From assembly GCF_013359865.1 (NCBI RefSeq), contig NZ_JABMCE010000085.1:1-64000 (forward strand): a DNA stretch of 64,000 nt, written 5' to 3'. Positions 58,519-64,000 of this stretch are shown here, one piece after another. The notes beneath the pieces are model-generated. The model ran no database searches. It saw nothing but the letters and a program-made list of their open reading frames with translations, and had not been told where the DNA came from. Made by a program: the position numbers and the translations under genes. Position 1 is the stretch's first letter, and each line of letters starts with the position of its first letter. This DNA comes from Curtobacterium pusillum. GTDB taxonomy: Bacteria > Actinomycetota > Actinomycetes > Actinomycetales > Microbacteriaceae.

Positions 58519-58534
58519 GACATCAGACGTCCGA
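58519..58534. promoter_or_regulatory. GntR-type operator, copy 2
   Basis: GACATCAGACGTCCGA is the exact reverse complement of the site at 54629-54644. It lies between the GntR gene and the rightward binding-protein gene, 20 nt before the latter's start and just after a possible TACGTT -10 (58498-58503). Both genes can thus be repressed from one site. Confidence 0.82.
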
Positions 58535-58554
58535 CATCAGGAGAGGTAGTTTCA

Positions 58555-60165
58555 ATGCTGAAAGCAACGCTCCAGAAGGAGGCGAGTCGTCGCACCTTCC
58601 TCGCCGGTACCGGCGCGATCGGGATCGTCGCAGCGCTCGCGGCCTGCAGCGGGACCGGTTCAGCCAGCAGTTCGAAGGCGAGCGGCAGCGCGGGCAAGAT
58701 CGACAAGAACGGCACCATCACCGCCGGGATGTCGTACGCGCTGGGAACCGGTTTCGACCCGATGACCACCACCGGTGCGCTGACGATGGCGGCGAACTGG
58801 CACACGCTCGAAGGGCTCGTCGAGCTCGACCCGGTCACGCGGAACGCGGCGGCCGCACTCGGCAAGGCACTTCCGAAGCAGAAGGACGACACGACCTACA
58901 CGGTGACGCTCCGGGACGGTGCGAAGTTCCACGACGGATCCGCCGTCACCATCGACGACGTCCTGTTCTCGTTCCAGCGCGTGCTCGACCCCGCCAACGC
59001 CTCGCTCTACGCCGACTTCCTGCCGTTCCTCTCCTCGGACGGCGTGACGAAGGTCGACGACAAGACGGTGCAGTTCCACATCGACTACCCGTTCGCGCTC
59101 TTCGCCGAGCGGATCTCCGTCGTGAAGATCGTGCCGAAGGCGGCCGTCCAGGCCGACCCCACCGGGTACGACGCGCTTCCGGTGGGCACCGGCCCGTACA
59201 AGCTCGTCTCCGCCACCGCCAACGACAAGCTCGTGTTCCAACGGTTCGACGACTACAACGGGCCCCGGAAGGCACTCGCCGCCGGGATGACCTGGAACCT
59301 GCTCTCCGACGCGTCCGCTCGGGTCAGCGCGATGCAGTCGAAGCGCGTCGATGCGATCGAGGACGTGCCGTACCTCAACGTCGACGGCCTCTCCAGCGTC
59401 GTGGACACGAAGTCCGTCCAGTCCTTCGGGCTGCTGTTCATGATGTTCAACACCTCGGCCAAGCCCTTCGACGACAAGCGCGTCCGTCAGGCGTTCTTCT
59501 ACGCGATCGACATCGACAAGCTCATCAAGAACGGCATGCTCGGCAACGCCGCCGCCGCTTCGAGCTACGTGCAGAAGGACCACCCGGACTACGTCAAGGC
59601 GAAGACGGTCTACAAGCACAACCCGAGCAAGGCGAAGAAGCTCCTCAAGGAGGCCGGCGTCTCCGGGCTCAAGATCACGCTCCTGACGACGGACACCAGC
59701 TGGGTCAGCGATGTCGCGCCGTTGATCAAGGAGGACCTCGACGCGGTCGGGATCAAGACGACGCTCGACATCGGACAGTCCGCCGGCCAGTACAAGAAGG
59801 TCGACAACAACCAGTTCGAGGTCATGGTCGCTCCCGGTGACCCCTCGGTGTTCGGGAACGACGCCGACCTGCTCCTCCGCTGGTTCTACGCGGACAACGT
59901 CTGGTCGCAGCAGCGGTACCGCTGGACATCCAGCACCGAGTTCAAGAAGCTCCAGTCGCTGCTCGACCAGGGCGCGAAGCAGAGCGACCGGAAGGACCAG
60001 CTCGCCACCTGGGGCAAGATCTACGACCTCGTCTCGGACGAGGTGCCGCTCTACCCGCTGCTGCACCGCAAACTCCCCACGGCCTGGAACGGCGACGCAC
60101 TGCAGAACTTCAAGCCGATCTCGATGACCGGTCTCTCGTTCCTGGGCGTCGCGCCCACCGCGTGA
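58555..60165 (+). CDS. Tat-exported peptide/opine-type ABC substrate-binding lipoprotein
   Basis: A 536-residue DppA/OppA-type (SBP family 5) receptor. The ATG at 58555 follows GGAGAGG. Its signal has the twin-arginine motif SRRTFLAGTG and lipobox AALAAC, so it is a Tat-dependent lipoprotein. YTVTLRDGAKFHDGSAVTIDDVLFSFQR is the family signature. It serves the permease and ATPase genes that follow. Receptors of this class also carry sialic acid and saccharides, which would suit the sialidase module. Confidence 0.88.
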   Translation: MLKATLQKEASRRTFLAGTGAIGIVAALAACSGTGSASSSKASGSAGKIDKNGTITAGMSYALGTGFDPMTTTGALTMAANWHTLEGLVELDPVTRNAAAALGKALPKQKDDTTYTVTLRDGAKFHDGSAVTIDDVLFSFQRVLDPANASLYADFLPFLSSDGVTKVDDKTVQFHIDYPFALFAERISVVKIVPKAAVQADPTGYDALPVGTGPYKLVSATANDKLVFQRFDDYNGPRKALAAGMTWNLLSDASARVSAMQSKRVDAIEDVPYLNVDGLSSVVDTKSVQSFGLLFMMFNTSAKPFDDKRVRQAFFYAIDIDKLIKNGMLGNAAAASSYVQKDHPDYVKAKTVYKHNPSKAKKLLKEAGVSGLKITLLTTDTSWVSDVAPLIKEDLDAVGIKTTLDIGQSAGQYKKVDNNQFEVMVAPGDPSVFGNDADLLLRWFYADNVWSQQRYRWTSSTEFKKLQSLLDQGAKQSDRKDQLATWGKIYDLVSDEVPLYPLLHRKLPTAWNGDALQNFKPISMTGLSFLGVAPTA

Positions 60166-60241
60166 GCCGTATTCCAGCCGGCGGCAGGGCCGTTCCCCTC
60201 GGCCCTGCCGCCACCCATCGCCCCCATTAGGAGCACTCCGC

Positions 60242-61195
60242 ATGGTCCAACTCGTGCGCCTCGCGACACGCAGGTTGATCGTCCTGCCGTTCATGATCCT
60301 CGGGATCACGCTGCTGGTCTTCTTCGTCCTGCAGTTCGCGCCCACCGACCCGGCGACGAACGCGCTCGGTGAGAGCGCCAGCCCGGCGGCCAAGGAGGCC
60401 TGGCGAGCAGCGAACGGCTACAACGATCCGCTGATCCTCCGGTACTTCGCGTTCCTCGGACAGCTCGTCCGGTTCAACCTCGGCAACACCGTGCCGCCGG
60501 CACAGCCGGTCGGCAAGCTCATCGCCGCCGCCTTCCCGCTGACCCTCGAACTGACCTTCCTCGGACTCATCATCGCCGTCGTGGTCGCAGCGGTGTTCGG
60601 CGTCGCAGCGGCGCTGTACCGGGACCGCTGGCCCGACCAGGTGATCCGCGTCGTGTCGATCGCCGGCTTCGCCGTGCCGTCGTTCTGGCTGGCGATCCTG
60701 CTCATCCAGCAGTTCGCGCTGAAGGTGCCGTGGTTCCCCACCGGCGGCTACGTGCCGCTCGGCGACTCACCCGCGGGCTGGCTCCAGAGCATGTTCCTGC
60801 CCGCGACCGCGCTCGCCGTCCCGGTCGCGGCGTCGCTCACCCGCGTCGTCCGCACCTCGATGGTGGAGGAGCTCGATCGCGACTACGTGCGCACCGCGAT
60901 CGGCTCCGGTCTGCCGCGCTCGGTCGTGATCGGGCGGAACGTGTTCCGGAACGCGCTCATCACACCCCTCACGGTCCTCGGCCTCCGCGTCGGGTACCTG
61001 CTCGGCGGCGCGATCGTGATCGAGGTCATCTTCAACCTGCCCGGCATGGGACAGCTCATCCTCAACGGCGTCACGGCGGGCGACACCAACCTCGTCCAGG
61101 GCGTCACCATCACGATCGCGTTCACCTTCGTGATCGTCAACACGATCGTCGACCTGCTCTACCTGGTCGTCAATCCCCGAATCAGGACGGTGTAA
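60242..61195 (+). CDS. Peptide-type ABC permease, DppB class
   Basis: A 317-residue permease with six helices, the N-terminal FVLQFAPTDPATNALGESASPAA loop typical of DppB proteins, and the EAA-type segment RTAIGSGLPRSVVIGRNVFRNALITPL. It follows the receptor gene by 76 nt and is 2 nt before the fusion gene. Confidence 0.9.
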   Translation: MVQLVRLATRRLIVLPFMILGITLLVFFVLQFAPTDPATNALGESASPAAKEAWRAANGYNDPLILRYFAFLGQLVRFNLGNTVPPAQPVGKLIAAAFPLTLELTFLGLIIAVVVAAVFGVAAALYRDRWPDQVIRVVSIAGFAVPSFWLAILLIQQFALKVPWFPTGGYVPLGDSPAGWLQSMFLPATALAVPVAASLTRVVRTSMVEELDRDYVRTAIGSGLPRSVVIGRNVFRNALITPLTVLGLRVGYLLGGAIVIEVIFNLPGMGQLILNGVTAGDTNLVQGVTITIAFTFVIVNTIVDLLYLVVNPRIRTV

Positions 61196-61197
61196 CG

Positions 61198-63180
61198 ATG
61201 CGACGCACCCTCGCAGACCGACTCTCCGCTCCGGGGCTGCGGTTCAGAGCACTGCCGCTCTCCTCCAAGGCCGCGCTCGTCGTCTTCGCGGTCGTCGTCC
61301 TCGCGGCGGTCTTCGCCCCGCTCGTGGCGACGCACGACCCGCTGAAGTCGGGCATCCCCGCGCAGGCGCCATCGCTCGACCACCTCTTCGGCACCGACCG
61401 CAGCGGCCGCGACGTGTTCTCGCGTCTCGTGTACGGCGCGCGGTCGTCCCTCGCCATCGGCCTGGGAGCGACGGCGCTCGCACTGCTCGTCGGCGGCATC
61501 GTCGGGTCGATCGCCGCCACCGCGAACCGCTGGATCAGCGAGACGATCATGCGGGTCCTCGACGTGATCATGTCGTTCCCCGGCATCGCGCTGGCGATCG
61601 TCTTCGTTGCCGTCTTCGGCAAGAGCCTCCCGGTCCTCATCGCGATCATCGCGTTCCTGTACGTGCCGCAGCTGTCCCGGATCGTCCGCGCGAACGTCCT
61701 CAGCCAGTTCGGCGAGGACTACGTCTCGGCCGAGCGCGTGCTCGGTGCGAAGACGACCTACATCCTCGTCAAGCACGTGTTCCGGAACTGCGCGGCTCCG
61801 ATCCTGGTGTTCGCCACGATCCTCGTCGCCGACGCGATCGTGTTCGAGGCGAGCCTGTCCTTCATCGGCGCCGGCGTCCAGGAGCCCGCACCCTCGTGGG
61901 GCAACGTGATCTCGAGCGGCAAGAACCTGCTCCTCGCGGGTGGCTGGTGGGCGACGCTCTTCCCCGGCCTGCTCATCCTGGTCACGGTGCTCGCGCTCAA
62001 CGTGCTGGCCGAGGGACTCACCGACGCCATGGTGCGACCCAGTGCCCGACCGCGGTCGACCGTCGCCGCCCAGGAGGCCACCGCCACCGCGAGTGTCGCG
62101 GCGGCCGCTCCGGACCCTGCTCTGGTCGCCCACCTCCGCAACCTGCGGGACGCCGAGGAGCGCCGGACGGACCGGCTCGTCTTCGACTCCGACGTCGCGC
62201 CGCTGCTCGAGGTCCGGGATCTCTCGATCCGGTTCCCGGACCGGCACGGTGACGTGGACGTCGTCGACCGCCTGAGCTTCTCGGTGCGACCGGGGGAGAC
62301 GATGGCGCTCGTCGGCGAGTCGGGCTCCGGTAAGAGCCTGTCGAGTCTGGCGATCATGGGCCTCCTCCCCGCCAACGCCGAAGTGACGGGCAGCATCCGC
62401 TTCGAGGGGCGGGAGCTGCTCACGATGACGGAGGCCGACCACAACCGGCTGCGCGGGCACGAGATGTCGATGGTGTACCAGGACGCGCTCAGCTCGCTGA
62501 ACCCGTCGATGCTGGTCCGGTCGCAGCTCAACCAGCTGCTGAAGCGGGGCGGCACCCGGACCGCCGAGGAACTGCTGGAACTCGTGGGACTCGACCCGGC
62601 GAGGACGCTGAAGAGCTACCCGCACGAACTCTCGGGCGGTCAGCGGCAGCGTGTGCTCATCGCCATGGCGCTCACGCGCAGCCCGAAGCTCGTCGTCGCC
62701 GACGAACCCACGACGGCACTCGACGTCACGGTCCAGGCACAGATCATCGACCTGCTCAACGACCTCCGCGAGAAGCTCGGGTTCGCGCTGGTGTTCGTGA
62801 GCCACGACCTGGCGCTCGTTGCCGAGGTCGCCCACACCATCACCGTGATGTACGCCGGTCAGGTGGTGGAGAGCGCTCCGACCGCCCAGCTGCTGCTCGA
62901 CCCGCAGCACGAGTACACCCGCGGTCTGCTCGGCTCGGTGCTCTCGATCGAGGCCGGTGCGTCCAGGCTCCACCAGATCCCCGGGACCGTCCCCACCCCG
63001 CGCGACTTCGCGAAGGGCGACCGGTTCGCAGTGCGGTCGGTCGAACGCCCCGGCGTGGGCGCCGACGTCCGTCCGCAGCTGCGCCTGCTCCCCGGGACAA
63101 CCGACCACCTCGTCGCCACGACCGAGCCCGCCGAGCACTCGGACGACCTCGTCGCCGCACAGAACGGAGCCGCCTCGTGA
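61198..63180 (+). CDS. DppC permease-DppD ATPase fusion
   Basis: A 660-residue fusion. Residues 1-280 are a DppC-type permease (LFGTDRSGRDVFSRLVYGAR, ERVLGAKTTYILVKHVFRNC). A linker rich in Ala follows, and from about 335 comes a DppD-type ATPase with Walker A GESGSGKS, signature LSGGQRQR, Walker B LVVADEPTTALD and H-loop VSHDLALVAEVAH. It ends with the C-terminal extension of oligopeptide ATPases. The ATG at 61198 is 2 nt after the DppB stop. It pairs with the DppF-type ATPase that follows. Confidence 0.9.
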   Translation: MRRTLADRLSAPGLRFRALPLSSKAALVVFAVVVLAAVFAPLVATHDPLKSGIPAQAPSLDHLFGTDRSGRDVFSRLVYGARSSLAIGLGATALALLVGGIVGSIAATANRWISETIMRVLDVIMSFPGIALAIVFVAVFGKSLPVLIAIIAFLYVPQLSRIVRANVLSQFGEDYVSAERVLGAKTTYILVKHVFRNCAAPILVFATILVADAIVFEASLSFIGAGVQEPAPSWGNVISSGKNLLLAGGWWATLFPGLLILVTVLALNVLAEGLTDAMVRPSARPRSTVAAQEATATASVAAAAPDPALVAHLRNLRDAEERRTDRLVFDSDVAPLLEVRDLSIRFPDRHGDVDVVDRLSFSVRPGETMALVGESGSGKSLSSLAIMGLLPANAEVTGSIRFEGRELLTMTEADHNRLRGHEMSMVYQDALSSLNPSMLVRSQLNQLLKRGGTRTAEELLELVGLDPARTLKSYPHELSGGQRQRVLIAMALTRSPKLVVADEPTTALDVTVQAQIIDLLNDLREKLGFALVFVSHDLALVAEVAHTITVMYAGQVVESAPTAQLLLDPQHEYTRGLLGSVLSIEAGASRLHQIPGTVPTPRDFAKGDRFAVRSVERPGVGADVRPQLRLLPGTTDHLVATTEPAEHSDDLVAAQNGAAS

Positions 63181-63968
63181 CCGGGCCGGAGATCCTCGCA
63201 CTGGAGCACGTCCACGTCGTGCACACCGCCCGCACGGGCAAGCTGTTCCGACCCGACAAGGTGCACGCCGTCAACGACGTGGGCCTGAGCATCCGCCGCG
63301 GTGAGACGGTCGGCATCGTCGGGGAGTCCGGCTGCGGGAAGTCGACCCTGGCCCGCGTGCTCGTCGGGCTCCAGCACCCCACGGCGGGCGACGTCCGCTA
63401 CCGCGGTGCGAGCGTGCTGTCGAAGAGCGCCGCCGTCCGCCGGGACCTCGGCAAGGCCGTCTCGATGGTGTTCCAGGACCCGTCCACGGCGCTGAACGCC
63501 CGACTGTCGATCCACGACATCCTGCGCGACCCCCTGGACGTGCACGGGATCGGTTCCGGTGCGCAGCGCGAACGCAGGATCACCGAGCTCCTCGACCTGG
63601 TCGGCCTGCCCCGGTCGGCGGCAGAGGTACTGCCGAGCCAGGTGTCCGGCGGACAGCGGCAGCGCGTGGCGATCGCCCGTGCGCTGGCGCTCGAGCCCGA
63701 CCTCCTGGTGGCGGACGAGCCGACGAGCGCCCTCGACGTCTCGGTCCGCGCTCAGATCCTCAACCTCCTGACCGACCTGAAGAGCCGTCTCGACCTCGCG
63801 ATGGTCTTCATCTCGCACGACATCCAGACCGTCCGGTACGTGTCCGACCGCATCGTCGTCATGTACTACGGCCGCATCGTCGAAGAGGGCACGGCCGCCT
63901 CGGTGTTCGACGCGCCGAGCGACGACTACACCCGCAAGCTGCTCGGCGCCGCGCCGACGCTGCTCTAG
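63177..63968 (+). CDS. Peptide-type ABC ATPase, DppF class
   Basis: A 263-residue ATPase: Walker A GESGCGKST, Q-loop VFQDPSTALNARLS, signature VSGGQRQR, Walker B LLVADEPTSALD, and H-loop FISHDIQTVRYV. It starts at GTG overlapping the fusion gene's stop by 4 nt and completes the importer. The last 32 nt of the window carry a GGAGAAC suggestive of a following gene's ribosome site. Confidence 0.9.
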   Translation: MTGPEILALEHVHVVHTARTGKLFRPDKVHAVNDVGLSIRRGETVGIVGESGCGKSTLARVLVGLQHPTAGDVRYRGASVLSKSAAVRRDLGKAVSMVFQDPSTALNARLSIHDILRDPLDVHGIGSGAQRERRITELLDLVGLPRSAAEVLPSQVSGGQRQRVAIARALALEPDLLVADEPTSALDVSVRAQILNLLTDLKSRLDLAMVFISHDIQTVRYVSDRIVVMYYGRIVEEGTAASVFDAPSDDYTRKLLGAAPTLL

Positions 63969-64000
63969 ACCCATCCTCAACCGCACCACCTCTGGAGAAC

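Overview
The window is very GC-rich, with strong third-position GC bias, tightly packed overlapping genes (ATGA, TGATG and GTGA junctions), several apparently leaderless promoters and GlnR-type nitrogen boxes. These features point to an actinobacterium, most plausibly a member of the Microbacteriaceae of the Curtobacterium type. The genus is an inference from gene content; no rRNA or marker gene is present. I found no tRNA, rRNA, CRISPR array, transposase or phage gene.

Layout. (1) 1-15.8 kb is a nitrogen-scavenging region. Leftward units encode allantoinase, an acetamidase/formamidase-type protein, an AtzH-amidase fusion and a PucG-type aminotransferase (cut by the window edge); a PdxH-like oxidase, a creatininase-family protein and an FAD oxidase; and a CodA-like deaminase with an NMT1/THI5-type ABC importer. 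A rightward pair encodes an XRE-cupin regulator and a phthalate-dioxygenase-type reductase. A leftward ATZ/TRZ deaminase closes the region. (2) 15.8-18.1 kb is decayed sequence with a broken acyl-CoA thioesterase/BAAT-type gene and small hypothetical genes. (3) 18.1-24.4 kb holds aldo/keto reductases, a carboxymuconolactone decarboxylase-like protein, a cupin, an MFS exporter and two paralogous XRE regulators. (4) 24.6-30.9 kb is a LacI-controlled sugar ABC operon with ThuA and Gfo/Idh/MocA proteins. (5) 31.2-42.4 kb holds a DUF2510 protein, an acetyltransferase and a LacI-controlled fructan module (two GH32 proteins, ABC importer, PfkB kinase) that continues into tatC, tatA and a tatB-like gene. 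(6) 42.5-51.3 kb is the upper purine pathway: an odd ATZ/TRZ homologue, XdhC, an FeS-Moco fusion, an FAD subunit, OHCU decarboxylase, HIU hydrolase, uricase and a MobA/MocA-like nucleotidyltransferase. (7) 51.4-64 kb holds an ene-reductase and a GntR-linked module: secreted sialidase, two Gfo/Idh/MocA oxidoreductases, a CE7 esterase and a peptide-type ABC transporter with a permease-ATPase fusion.

How they work together. Hypoxanthine/xanthine oxidation, uricase, HIU hydrolase and OHCU decarboxylase (right) lead to allantoin, which the allantoinase block (left, about 43 kb away) opens. The two halves, plus three further deaminase units, share one promoter design: 11-bp-phased GTNAC/GAAAC boxes, usually ending exactly 10 nt before a TANNNT -10 element and often followed by the start codon within 6-7 nt. 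This reads as a GlnR-type nitrogen regulon. The sugar modules between them have their own operators: AAGCGCTT pairs, AATACGTATT pairs, and a 16-bp site shared by both promoters of the sialidase/GntR module. A family of near-identical hairpins built on GGACGGGAGGCGC closes five transcription units.
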